A DNA stretch of 34,950 nucleotides, taken from NCBI RefSeq assembly GCF_011009555.1, contig NZ_QXHD01000004.1, positions 5,741,414 to 5,776,363 of the forward strand, read 5' to 3'. The position numbers and the translations under genes were made by a program. The notes beneath the pieces are model-generated. The model ran no database searches. It was not told the DNA's origin and saw only the letters and a program-made list of their open reading frames with translations. Below are positions 15,093 to 24,516 of this stretch, piece by piece. Numbering within the stretch: the stretch's first letter is position 1; every line of letters starts with the position of its first letter. Source of the stretch: Adonisia turfae CCMR0081 (GTDB taxonomy: Bacteria > Cyanobacteriota > Cyanobacteriia > Phormidesmidales > Phormidesmidaceae).

Positions 15093-17915
15093 GTGAGACG
15101 AAAGCACTTTTTAAAGGGGATACCTGCTGTCGCTACACTCTCAGTTCTGGCAATTCTAGGCCTTAAAAGTGTTGCTGTAGATTTTGATCAATATCGGAGC
15201 TACAGCGCGTTAATTTCGGATCAGCTAGTTAACGAGGCGGCGACTCAACTAGCCTTACAAAATATTCGCTTTACCATTTCACAAAATGGTCAATCCCTGA
15301 ATACGGCTTTATTAGAAGCCGAAAAAGTACAGGCTCAACTGACGGAAAGCATTCCGCCGTCCATATCGCCCAAGGATGAAAGCAGTTTGCAAAAACAACT
15401 GGCGTTTAATGCTGAACTGTTGGCAGAAAAACGACAGCTTATAGGGCAACTGGAAGTCCACCACGCTGAATTGAGGACAGCGTTAGCTCAAGAAGCTAAT
15501 TTGCTAAATGGGTTGAATGGCAGTCTCAGGCTTGAGGTGGGGGCTTTACTAGATGATTTGTCTCTCTATGTCGTGACCAGTGATGAGAAACTTGTTGCTG
15601 GTATAAAAGCAAAACTTAGGCGTCTAGGTACTCGAGCAGGCACGAGCGCTGAGACTCAACAGCAAATGACTCAGCTGGTGCAAATGGTGTTAGATAACAA
15701 ACCGGCTGCAGATGCGTTAGTGGCGCAGGTATTTAATTTACCATTAACCAATAATATTCGAGCTCTAGAGGAGCAGTTTGATGACATTCATCAAGCAACG
15801 CGATCGCGACTGGCCCTTTATCGCAACCTGGTCTACATCCTGTCATTTGTCAGTTCAGGCATGATGGCGTTCTGGGTGATCAATCGCCTTCAGCAATCAA
15901 GTCAAAAAACAGTGCGAGTGCTAGAAAGCATTACGGATGCCTTTATTGCTGTGGATCGCACTTGGTCAATTACCTACGTCAATGCCCAAGCCGCCGATAT
16001 TCTCAATTGTGATATTCCAGGGCTGCTGGGCCAAGACTTTTGGAAAGTTTTACCAGAGTCTCTCGGCAAACGATTTACCGAATATTATCGCCGGGCTGTT
16101 GCCACCAACCTTGAGGTCGTTAGCTTTGAAACCTATTACGAGCCCACTGAACGCTGGCTGATGGTGCGTGGTTATCCTGGTCTAGATGGCTTATCCATCT
16201 TTTTACAGGATTTTACAGAGCGCAAACAGGCTGAAGAGCAGCTGATTGACCTTAATCGCGATCTGGATAACCGAGTCAAAGACCGCACAGCACAGCTAGC
16301 CAATGCCATGGAAGAAGCTGAAACAGCGCGGGTAAAAGCAGAAGATGCCAATCGCTCAAAGAGTGAATTCTTGGCCAACATGAGTCATGAGCTACGTACG
16401 CCGCTCAACGCCATCATTGGCTACAGCGAAATGTTGGAAGAAGATGTCACTAGCATCGGTGAAGAAGACTTTGTTCCTGATTTACAAAAAATTCAAGGTG
16501 CAGGTAAACATCTTTTAGGGCTGATCAACTCAGTCCTTGATCTATCCAAAATCGAAGCCGGTCGAATGGAACTCTTCTTGGAAGATATCTGTGTGAAGAC
16601 CATTCTGGATGAGATTATAGGCACCATTCAACCCCTTGCTCAAAAGAATGGGAATCAGCTGCATATGTCCTGTCCGGATGATATCGGCATGTTGCATGCA
16701 GACCAGGTTAAACTCCAACAGAGTTTAATTAATTTACTCAGTAATGCCTGTAAATTTACCGAAAATGGTGAGATTACCCTGGCGGTTGAACCAACGGTGT
16801 CAGTTGGCTCTCAGGCAAATGAAGACAATTGGCTACAGTTTACCGTTACAGACACTGGAATTGGTATGACCCCTGAACAGATGGATAAGGTCTTCCAGGC
16901 CTTTACCCAGGCAGATACCTCAACCACTCGAAAATATGGAGGTACTGGTTTGGGTTTGACAATTACCAAACAGTTTATCTCCATGATGGGAGGCAATGTA
17001 TCGGTTGATAGCACCTACGGAGAAGGCACAACCTTTACCATTGCTGTGCCCAGAAACGTCCAGCTGGAAGAATCATCCCATGAAACCTTCTTTGCCCCCC
17101 CGGTTCACTTAATAGATAGGGAGTCTATTTCAGCGCTCCATGAGTTATCAGGTCGCGCATTAGAAAAGACCATCTTGGTAATCGATAGTGATATCGAGGC
17201 TTGTGAGAGTTTGCATAGTTGGCTGACAGATGCCGGTTACAATGTTGTGTCTGCGGCAGATGGTCAGCAAGGTCTGGCGCTAGCTGACGAGCTACTTCCC
17301 GATGCCATCATTTTAGACATGATGTTGCCCGATCAAGATGCATGGTTAATTTTGCAAGACTTAAAAACAATGCCAGCGGTCTCCCAGGTCCCGGTTATTT
17401 TGCTGTCAATGACTGAAGAAGCTGACCGTGCTCACCAGTTAGGTGTCACGGATTACATGCTCAAGCCCATTGATCACATTCGTTTAATCGACCTTTTGAA
17501 TAACCAAATTCCTGAACAAACATCCCCCAGGATTTTAGTGGTCGATGATGATATCAATGCTAGAGAGATTATGGCGCGTTTTTTACAGCAGTATGATTGG
17601 ACTGTGGTGCTTGCGGCCAATGGTCAGCAGGCGTTGGACTATCTCAATAGGGCTGTCCCTGACTTAATTGTGCTAGATCTGATGATGCCTGGTCTGGATG
17701 GTTTTGAGTTTGTTCAAATTTTGCGTCAAACACCTAGCTGGCGAAATATCCCTGTCATTATTGTCACTGCAAAAACACTGACAGCTAAAGACCAAAAGCG
17801 TTTAGAAGGTGTTGTTAGAGTGTATCAAAAGGCTGATTTCAACCGTCAGGATCTGTTGAACGAAGTGCGCTCCCTAGTATTTGCTGAGGTCGACAGTACA
17901 CCGATAGCAGGATAA
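15093..17915 (+). CDS. Membrane hybrid histidine kinase (DAHL-like sensor, PAS, HisKA, HATPase, REC, REC), paralogue 1
   Basis: The protein has 940 residues. TM1 is at about 9-28 and TM2 at about 245-265; the helical extracytoplasmic region between them ends in a DAHL-like segment (LPLTNNIRALEEQF...). A PAS domain (about 275-380), a coiled coil (385-425), a HisKA H-box with phospho-His H432 (SHELRTPLNAIIGY) and an HATPase_c follow. The HATPase has an N-box near 550, DTGIG at 587-591 and GGTGLGL near 616. Two C-terminal receivers have phospho-Asp D742 and D862. Receiver 1 has IDSD instead of the usual acidic pair, so its Mg2+ site may be weak. GTG start with AGGAG 9 bp upstream. It shares architecture and much sequence with the next gene, indicating a tandem duplication. 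The signal is unknown. Confidence 0.9.
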   Translation: MRRKHFLKGIPAVATLSVLAILGLKSVAVDFDQYRSYSALISDQLVNEAATQLALQNIRFTISQNGQSLNTALLEAEKVQAQLTESIPPSISPKDESSLQKQLAFNAELLAEKRQLIGQLEVHHAELRTALAQEANLLNGLNGSLRLEVGALLDDLSLYVVTSDEKLVAGIKAKLRRLGTRAGTSAETQQQMTQLVQMVLDNKPAADALVAQVFNLPLTNNIRALEEQFDDIHQATRSRLALYRNLVYILSFVSSGMMAFWVINRLQQSSQKTVRVLESITDAFIAVDRTWSITYVNAQAADILNCDIPGLLGQDFWKVLPESLGKRFTEYYRRAVATNLEVVSFETYYEPTERWLMVRGYPGLDGLSIFLQDFTERKQAEEQLIDLNRDLDNRVKDRTAQLANAMEEAETARVKAEDANRSKSEFLANMSHELRTPLNAIIGYSEMLEEDVTSIGEEDFVPDLQKIQGAGKHLLGLINSVLDLSKIEAGRMELFLEDICVKTILDEIIGTIQPLAQKNGNQLHMSCPDDIGMLHADQVKLQQSLINLLSNACKFTENGEITLAVEPTVSVGSQANEDNWLQFTVTDTGIGMTPEQMDKVFQAFTQADTSTTRKYGGTGLGLTITKQFISMMGGNVSVDSTYGEGTTFTIAVPRNVQLEESSHETFFAPPVHLIDRESISALHELSGRALEKTILVIDSDIEACESLHSWLTDAGYNVVSAADGQQGLALADELLPDAIILDMMLPDQDAWLILQDLKTMPAVSQVPVILLSMTEEADRAHQLGVTDYMLKPIDHIRLIDLLNNQIPEQTSPRILVVDDDINAREIMARFLQQYDWTVVLAANGQQALDYLNRAVPDLIVLDLMMPGLDGFEFVQILRQTPSWRNIPVIIVTAKTLTAKDQKRLEGVVRVYQKADFNRQDLLNEVRSLVFAEVDSTPIAG

Positions 17916-18483
17916 TAGCTGTTTTCTCTTCTAGACAGCTGGGGGGTCAGAGATCAGTAAATCTACTGCCTAGTTTGCGTGATGTTGCCATGAAGGCAGG
18001 TAAAAATAGATATAGTGTCCGTAACTAACTACGTGTATTTTCCGGAACCCATTGTAATTCTGGAGCATCTCTATAAAGATGTTTTGTCGTTGCTAAAAAA
18101 ATGTGACGGCAGTGCAAATTATCCCTGGTACCTATCTTCATCAGATGTTTAAAGGGCATCATAAACTAATTAATGAAGCCTTGATACCTTATAAGTAAGT
18201 ATCCCGTAGATTAACTCTTTATTTGTTAAAACAAAATAGGACATCAGTTTTAATTGATAAAAATTGCTCGACTCCACTATTGTTATGTTGAATAGATTTA
18301 TGAGGACTTCCTGATGAGGGTGTCCGTATTCTTATAAGTAACTAGTCGATTTCTCTATTCCGTTAATTCGGCCCTTCACCCATTCTCATTTTTCTCATTT
18401 ATATCTAATTTTTGCAACTAGCTTGTGATTCAAATCAACAACCGTTCTCCTTATATAGATAAAAATTTTAGGAGGTTATTCTA
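17916..18483. other. 568-bp spacer between the paralogous kinases
   Basis: No ORF, RNA gene or strong terminator is visible. AGCTGT (17917-17922) and ACAGCT (17935-17940) can pair immediately after the upstream stop. The 3' end contains an AGGAGG ribosome site (18471-18476) for the second kinase. The length suggests an independent promoter for paralogue 2. Confidence 0.4.
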
Positions 18484-21357
18484 GTGAATCAAGAGTCTCT
18501 AACCAAAGGGGCAGGTGTAGCTACAGCTTTTTTCCTCCTCATATTTTTGGGTATTAAAGGAAAATCTGTTAATGTCAGCCAATATCAAGAATATGCTGAT
18601 TTAATCTCTAGTCAGGTCGAAAGTGATACAGAGGTTGAACTAGCATTACTAAAAGAACGCTACAAGCTGTTGAGAAATGATGAGCCACTAGCCGAAGCCT
18701 TGGCCGAAGAGCTGTCTATTCAGAAAGAGCTAGGTGAAAACATACCCAGTTTTATAGGGAAAGATGAGCAGGGTAAGCTGAAAAGCCTTATTAGTGGCAA
18801 TGCTCAGGATCTAGAGAAAAAAACTGAGCTCGTTGAGCGGTTTCAGACCACTAATAACAAGCTACAGAATGCTCTTGAGCAGTTGCCTAGCCTGGTTAAT
18901 GAATTAAAAAATACTGGTGATGCGGATCTTGAAAAACTCATCGATGATGTTTTGATCTACATCATGGCAACTGATGAGCAGTTGGTTGCCACCATTGAGG
19001 CAGAACTCAATACGGTCAAAGCAAAGCTCAATGCCGGTGAATTTTCGAGTGCGGAAGATGTGGCTCAGGTCGTAGAGCTGACTCAGACAGTTTTAGACAG
19101 TAAGCCTTCTGCCGATGCTCTGTTGGATCAGGCTGTTAATTTACCCTTGACGAGCAACATTCGCGAGCTAGAGAGTACTTTTGATAAGGCTAGTCTCGCT
19201 GCCTTTAGACAGGTCGCTATATACAGAAATGCAGCCTATCTGGTTACGCTAGCGCTCATTGGTGTAATTGCCTATGGATTGGTTGCGCGACTGCGGCAGT
19301 CTACTCAGCGCACCACTAGTGTCCTAGAAAATATTACGGATGCATTTGTGGCTGTTGATCGCGCCTGGAAAGTTACCTATGTGAATGCTCAAGCTGCTGA
19401 GGTGCTTAAACGTAATATTCAAGGTCTTTTAGAGCAGGACTTCTGGAAGATTTTCCCTGAATCCTTGGGAGCTCGTTATGAGCAGCAATATCGCCGTGCC
19501 ATGGCTGAGCAGACAGTTGTCAGCTTCGAAACCTACTATTCTCCTACTCAGCGTTGGTTGCAGGTCAGGGGGTACCCTGGTCGCGATGGGCTGTCCTTGT
19601 TTTTGCAGGATATAACGGAGCGTAAGCAAGCCGAAGAGCAGCTGATGGAGCTGAATCGAGACCTGGATAGCCGTGTGCAGGACCGGACAACCAAGCTGAT
19701 GAAGGCCATGGAAGAGGCTGAAGAAGCTCGGGTAAAAGCAGAGGATGCCAATCGCTCTAAGAGTGAATTCTTGGCCAATATGAGCCACGAGCTGCGGACG
19801 CCTCTCAACGCCATCATTGGCTATAGCGAAATGCTTGAGGAAGAAGCCGCTGATGTCGGTGAGGATGATTTTGTCCCTGACCTACAAAAAATTCAAGGGG
19901 CTGGCAAACATCTGTTGGGGCTCATTAACTCAGTGCTAGACCTCTCTAAGATTGAAGCGGGTCGTATGGAGCTATTTTTAGAAGATGTTTCCATTAAAGA
20001 CATGGTGGAAGATATCTCTGGCACGATTGTTCCTGTTGCCCATAAAAATAACAATCATCTGTCAATTTTCTGCCCGGATGATATTGGTAAATTACATGTA
20101 GATCAAACAAAACTGCGTCAGAGCTTGTTTAATCTGTTGAGTAATGCATGCAAGTTTACTGAGAATGGAGATATTACTTTAACAGTTGAGCAAATTTCTA
20201 CGGTCGATAGTTCTATATACGACGGCCCTTGGTTCCGTTTTATCGTTAGTGATACGGGCATTGGTATGAAGGATGATCAAATCGAGAAGATCTTTGATGC
20301 CTTTACCCAGGCAGATGCCTCCACTACCCGTAAATATGGTGGTACAGGTCTTGGCCTGGCGATTACTAAGCAGTTTATTACCATGATGGGGGGGGATATC
20401 TTTGTGGAGAGTGCCCATGGTCAGGGAACAACATTTTCTTTGGTCATTCCTCAAACGGTAACGTCGCCTAATCCAAAGGGTAAGCCCTTTTTTGCGCCCA
20501 CAAGATCGTCGTCTGAAGGTGAGTTGGCTACAGTCAGTAATGCTCTGACTCATCAAACATCGCGCCAAACAGTTCTAGTGATTGATGATGACGAAGATGC
20601 CCGTGAGATCTTGCGTCGCTCCCTCAATGAGGCGGGTTACGAAGTTGTCTGTGCGGCTACTGGTGAACAAGGTCTGGCTCTAGCGGGCGAATTGTTGCCT
20701 GATGCCATTACGCTGGATGTAATGATGCCACAAATGGATGGCTGGTCAGTGCTAAGACAGCTCAAAGAAATGCCAGGTGTTGCGGAAATTCCGGTGATCT
20801 TATTGTCAATTGTAGATGACCGTCCTATGGGACATAGCTTGGGGGCAGCTGACTATCTTACTAAGCCTATCGATCGCAAGCGGTTACTCAGTGTTTTAGA
20901 AACGCATCTTTCGGACCAAACCTCTCCTACTATTTTAGTGGTGGAAGATGATGTCAACGCTCGGGAGATTATGGGGCGCTTTTTACAACGACAAGATTGG
21001 ACTGTTGAATTAGCGTCTAATGGACGTGAAGCGTTGCAGTATCTAGATGACAATCTACCCAATCTAATTGTGTTGGATTTGATGATGCCTGAAATGGATG
21101 GCTTCGAGTTTATCCAGGTGCTGCGACAAAATTCTGAATGGCAAAATATACCTGTCATTGTTGTAACAGCGAAAGCGTTGACCGCTAGCGATCAGCAACA
21201 GCTAGATGGTGTGGCTCGGGTGTATCAAAAGGCCGATCTCAATCGTCAAGAGCTTTTGACTGAGCTACAGGCGATGGTTTCGACTAAGGCAGTCTCGATG
21301 CCTAATACAACAGATTCAGTCTCTAGCACCGATAGGGTGTCTAGTGCATCTGATTAA
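18484..21357 (+). CDS. Membrane hybrid histidine kinase (DAHL-like sensor, PAS, HisKA, HATPase, REC, REC), paralogue 2
   Basis: The protein has 957 residues and the same layout as the kinase at 15093. TM1 is at about 9-25, a helical sensor follows, and TM2 is at about 247-266. Then come PAS (about 280-385), a coiled coil, HisKA with H435, HATPase_c (DTGIG, GGTGLGL) and two receivers with phospho-Asp D745 and D865. Here both receivers keep full acidic pairs (IDDDED and VEDDVN), unlike paralogue 1. The sensor region is the most diverged part between the two, and the H-box and dimer helix the most conserved, suggesting different signals with similar output. A Ser/Thr-rich tail ends the protein. 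GTG start with a strong AGGAGG. Only 39 bp separate it from the REC-REC-pseudokinase gene, so the two are probably co-transcribed. Confidence 0.9.
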   Translation: MNQESLTKGAGVATAFFLLIFLGIKGKSVNVSQYQEYADLISSQVESDTEVELALLKERYKLLRNDEPLAEALAEELSIQKELGENIPSFIGKDEQGKLKSLISGNAQDLEKKTELVERFQTTNNKLQNALEQLPSLVNELKNTGDADLEKLIDDVLIYIMATDEQLVATIEAELNTVKAKLNAGEFSSAEDVAQVVELTQTVLDSKPSADALLDQAVNLPLTSNIRELESTFDKASLAAFRQVAIYRNAAYLVTLALIGVIAYGLVARLRQSTQRTTSVLENITDAFVAVDRAWKVTYVNAQAAEVLKRNIQGLLEQDFWKIFPESLGARYEQQYRRAMAEQTVVSFETYYSPTQRWLQVRGYPGRDGLSLFLQDITERKQAEEQLMELNRDLDSRVQDRTTKLMKAMEEAEEARVKAEDANRSKSEFLANMSHELRTPLNAIIGYSEMLEEEAADVGEDDFVPDLQKIQGAGKHLLGLINSVLDLSKIEAGRMELFLEDVSIKDMVEDISGTIVPVAHKNNNHLSIFCPDDIGKLHVDQTKLRQSLFNLLSNACKFTENGDITLTVEQISTVDSSIYDGPWFRFIVSDTGIGMKDDQIEKIFDAFTQADASTTRKYGGTGLGLAITKQFITMMGGDIFVESAHGQGTTFSLVIPQTVTSPNPKGKPFFAPTRSSSEGELATVSNALTHQTSRQTVLVIDDDEDAREILRRSLNEAGYEVVCAATGEQGLALAGELLPDAITLDVMMPQMDGWSVLRQLKEMPGVAEIPVILLSIVDDRPMGHSLGAADYLTKPIDRKRLLSVLETHLSDQTSPTILVVEDDVNAREIMGRFLQRQDWTVELASNGREALQYLDDNLPNLIVLDLMMPEMDGFEFIQVLRQNSEWQNIPVIVVTAKALTASDQQQLDGVARVYQKADLNRQELLTELQAMVSTKAVSMPNTTDSVSSTDRVSSASD

Positions 21358-21396
21358 CCCGGTAGTGATTGTAGGCTGAGGTTAATTGAGGGGATT

Positions 21397-23565
21397 ATGG
21401 CAAGAATCTTATTGGTTGAAGATAACGAACTAAATCGAGATATGTTAAGTCGACGCCTTCGTCGTCGTGGATATGAGTTGGCGGTTGCGGTAGATGGTGC
21501 TGAAGCGATTGCGATCGCATCTGCTCAGCCATTTGATCTGATTCTTATGGACATGAGTTTGCCCGTCATTGATGGTTGGGAGGCGACCAGGCGTTTAAAG
21601 GCCCAATCCCATACACAGGATGTTCCCATCATTGCTTTGACGGCCCATGCTATGCGGGGTGATCGAGATCAGGCTCTAGCCGCAGGCTGTGACGACTATG
21701 ACACCAAACCTATTGATCTAAAAAGGTTGTTGGGAAAGATCAAGGCATTTTTATCTGCTGAACAATTATCAACCGCTTCAGATACTCCCAAGGCTAAAGT
21801 CGTTACCGAAAACACTGCTGCACCCGTTATTCCCATTGCGCCCGTTACCCCCATTACTGCGCCTGCGGCCTCGGTAACGCCGATTACACCAGCGCCAACG
21901 ACTCCAGCTGCGCCCATTACACCCATTGCTCCGGTGACGCCGATTGCCTCACCTACAGCTTCGGTGACGCCGATTGCACCAACAACAACGACTCCAGTTA
22001 CTGATAATGACTCAGATCAGTCTGATGCTACGCCGATCGCGCCGGTTACTCCAATCACGTCTGATGTTGCCGTAACACCGATCGTGCCGGTTACTCCAAT
22101 CACGTCTGATGTCGTCTCTGGAGAGCCGGTTACACCTGTTATTCAATCGACAGATGACGTTGAGCAACCAGTGACACCAGCGGCTGACAAACCCCATAAT
22201 GCCTTTAGTGGTCTGCCTATTCTGGTGGTTGACGATAACGAAGACAACCGCGATATGCTGAGTCGTCGCCTTAACCGTCGTGGTTATCAATCAGTAGTCG
22301 TGGATAGTGGTGAGGCAGCTTTAGACTACATTCAAAGTCATCAAAATGTAGCTCTAGTCTTGTTGGATATCATGATGCCGGGTATCGATGGCATTGAGAC
22401 CCTACGTCAGATCCGGCAAACCTATTCTCGTAATCAGCTACCTGTGTTGATGGTGACAGCAAAGGCCCAAAGCGATGACATGGTGAGGGCCTTTGAACTA
22501 GGTGCCAACGATTACATTACTAAGCCCATCGATTTTGCTGTCACCTTAGCGCGTGTTGAGACACAGCTAGCCATTATCAAAGCCACACAACCAGTACCCC
22601 AGCCATCTGAACCTAAACCTCAGGCAGCTGAATTAAACCGTGATGTTCAGCCCCTTAAAGCGGTCGACTCACCCCCGTTTGGCATGCAACCAGCCGCCGC
22701 CAATATTTCACTGGTGCCTAAAACGGCCTTCTCAAGATTTGCGGCACAACGCTATCAAGTTCAATATTTTCTGCGCCAAGAACCTTTAGGGCCGATTTCT
22801 ATTGCCTTAGATAAACACACTAATTCTTTAGTCCTATTGCAGACGCTACGGGCGTACTCCCCAGACACCGCCGACCTTTTAAAGCGGGTAATGGAAAAAG
22901 AAACGGAAAAGTTTGAGCCCCTGCGTTCCCTGTTTCCAGGCTATACCTACGGTCAAGTAGATAATACGTTCTACATTATCCATGGCCTGGGAGATACCTT
23001 CAATCAGGACCAACTGCTCCAGGCAAAGTTGCAAACCCCCTGGCCCATTGAGTCAGTTCTACTGTTAATGGATCGTTTATTAGAACAGGTTGGAATATTT
23101 CATCGGCATAAGCAAGTCCACGCTGGCTTAAGGGATGACTCTTTTATTCAAAGCAGTAGTCGAGAAAACCTAGACCAATCTATGGTGCTTGTTGATAGTG
23201 GCCTTGGCAAACGCGTCATGATTGGTGTTAGTCAGCAGTCTGCAGAATATCGTAAGCAGTTGTTAATGCAGCGAGACTATCAACCATTAGAGCAACGTAT
23301 TGGTCGTCCAGCCATGAGTAGTGATGTCTATGCCCTTGGTTTGATTGGTTTGCAGGCGCTGACTGGCCAATCTATAGATCAGCTCACGCTACCAACAGTT
23401 AGTGGTGATTTGCAGTGGCGTCAGTTTGCTTCTATCCCAGAGGCTGTAGGCGATTGGTTTGATAAACTCATTCAACAGAACCAGGGCAAGCGATTTGAAA
23501 ATGCTATGGTTGCACGTACAGCATTGCGTCCCCATTTGCAGCCCTACTTGGCTGAACCTGGTTAG
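21397..23565 (+). CDS. REC-linker-REC-pseudokinase signalling protein
   Basis: The protein has 722 residues. Receiver 1 covers about 1-120 (phospho-Asp D52, Lys in TKPID). A Thr/Pro/Ile/Ala-rich linker of about 130-265 has many copies of TPI and VTPI. Receiver 2 covers about 273-395 (D324). The C-terminal 270 residues look like a Ser/Thr protein kinase fold but lack catalysis residues. The Gly-loop is missing, the VAIK Lys position is Gln (VLLQ, Q482), the HRD Asp is replaced (HAG at 575-577) and DFG reads DSG (600-602). SSDVYALGLIGLQALTG is a well-kept helix F, which supports the kinase fold. I infer a pseudokinase that acts as a binding or allosteric module controlled by two phosphorylation inputs, likely from the kinases upstream. 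It has a GAGG ribosome site. The domain assignment of the C-terminus is from pattern only. Confidence 0.75.
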   Translation: MARILLVEDNELNRDMLSRRLRRRGYELAVAVDGAEAIAIASAQPFDLILMDMSLPVIDGWEATRRLKAQSHTQDVPIIALTAHAMRGDRDQALAAGCDDYDTKPIDLKRLLGKIKAFLSAEQLSTASDTPKAKVVTENTAAPVIPIAPVTPITAPAASVTPITPAPTTPAAPITPIAPVTPIASPTASVTPIAPTTTTPVTDNDSDQSDATPIAPVTPITSDVAVTPIVPVTPITSDVVSGEPVTPVIQSTDDVEQPVTPAADKPHNAFSGLPILVVDDNEDNRDMLSRRLNRRGYQSVVVDSGEAALDYIQSHQNVALVLLDIMMPGIDGIETLRQIRQTYSRNQLPVLMVTAKAQSDDMVRAFELGANDYITKPIDFAVTLARVETQLAIIKATQPVPQPSEPKPQAAELNRDVQPLKAVDSPPFGMQPAAANISLVPKTAFSRFAAQRYQVQYFLRQEPLGPISIALDKHTNSLVLLQTLRAYSPDTADLLKRVMEKETEKFEPLRSLFPGYTYGQVDNTFYIIHGLGDTFNQDQLLQAKLQTPWPIESVLLLMDRLLEQVGIFHRHKQVHAGLRDDSFIQSSSRENLDQSMVLVDSGLGKRVMIGVSQQSAEYRKQLLMQRDYQPLEQRIGRPAMSSDVYALGLIGLQALTGQSIDQLTLPTVSGDLQWRQFASIPEAVGDWFDKLIQQNQGKRFENAMVARTALRPHLQPYLAEPG

Positions 23566-23614
23566 ATCCTGATTCTTTCAGACTTAAAAAATTAGGTATA
23601 GCGCTTCTTTCTAT

Positions 23615-23648
23615 AACTGAGGTGGCTTTTCGGCCTCCTCAGTTTTTG
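23615..23648 (+). terminator. Rho-independent terminator after the pseudokinase gene
   Basis: AACTGAGGTGGC (23615-23626) pairs with GCCTCCTCAGTT (23633-23644) with one T-T mismatch and a 6-nt loop. A run of T follows. It closes the two-gene transcript 50 bp after the stop codon. Confidence 0.8.
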
Positions 23649-23782
23649 CTGTATGTGTGCAGCAAAAGTTAGTGAACGTTCAGTCGCTGTTGTTGCTTTT
23701 TGTAAAATATTGCAGACGGCTGCAGAATCTTTGAAATTTTATCTGATGAATTTACAGCTATGTAAATTTGATAGATGGGAAA

Positions 23783-24463
23783 ATGCTGATGCGGGCAATT
23801 CTCAGATGGAGTAAACCAGATCTATCCATGAATGACTCCCCAGATGAATTACGTCGGTTGGCATGTGAAGCCTGTTGTCACCACTGTGGTAGTGCAGAAC
23901 GCCAGCGATATTTAACTCAGCTAATTCGTTTGGTCAAACCTCGTCTGTGGTATGACCATAGCGCATACTATCAAGATGCCCTCCAACAAACATGGATCTA
24001 TCTTTGTCAGAATCTATGTGAGGGTAAAACAGCTAAGCCGTATGATCCAGAAATTGCCAGTGTAGTGACCTGGTTAAATGCCTATCTCAAGTTTCGTTTA
24101 CTAGATTTTGAGCAACTTGTTCAAGCAGACCGCAAGCGATACATTTCTGCTTATAACGAAGAAGGCGGCACTACCGCTATTGTTGAAAAGTTAACTGCTA
24201 AACCCGAGATCCCACCAATTTTAGAGAGGGTGCAGGACTGGTTAGAACAAAATATGGATGAACTATGTCGGATTCACATTGCTAATCATCCGACCATTAA
24301 CTGCTATGAGATGATCCGCAGACGACTACCGCCAGAAACACCTTGGCATGCTTTAGAAAAAGAGTTTGATGTTTCTTATAAAACCCTTGAAAGCTTTTAC
24401 CGCCGTCAATGTAAACCTCGCTTACGCGAGTTTGGTCGTGCTGAGGGGCACTTGAATTCTTAG
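23783..24463 (+). CDS. Sigma-70-like protein of cyanobacterial type
   Basis: The protein has about 226 residues. It resembles the short sigma-70-like proteins encoded beside DUF1822 genes in cyanobacteria. A region-2-like stretch (YYQDALQQTWIYLCQN... WLNAYLKFRLLDF, about 65-110) and a region-4-like helix-turn-helix (WHALEKEFDVSYKTLESFYRRQCKPRL, near the C-terminus) are visible. It probably binds RNA polymerase core or DNA, but some of these proteins may not be true sigma factors. The frame opens at a TTG at 23768. ATG 23783 and ATG 23789 are both possible; GGGA lies 8 bp before the latter, and I give the first ATG. It is followed 53 bp later by the DUF1822 gene, so the pair is likely an operon. 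Confidence 0.65.
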   Translation: MLMRAILRWSKPDLSMNDSPDELRRLACEACCHHCGSAERQRYLTQLIRLVKPRLWYDHSAYYQDALQQTWIYLCQNLCEGKTAKPYDPEIASVVTWLNAYLKFRLLDFEQLVQADRKRYISAYNEEGGTTAIVEKLTAKPEIPPILERVQDWLEQNMDELCRIHIANHPTINCYEMIRRRLPPETPWHALEKEFDVSYKTLESFYRRQCKPRLREFGRAEGHLNS

Positions 24464-24516
24464 TAACATTTTTTATTTAAAACAATGACTGCCAACATAT
24501 ATCGGAGACTTTACCT

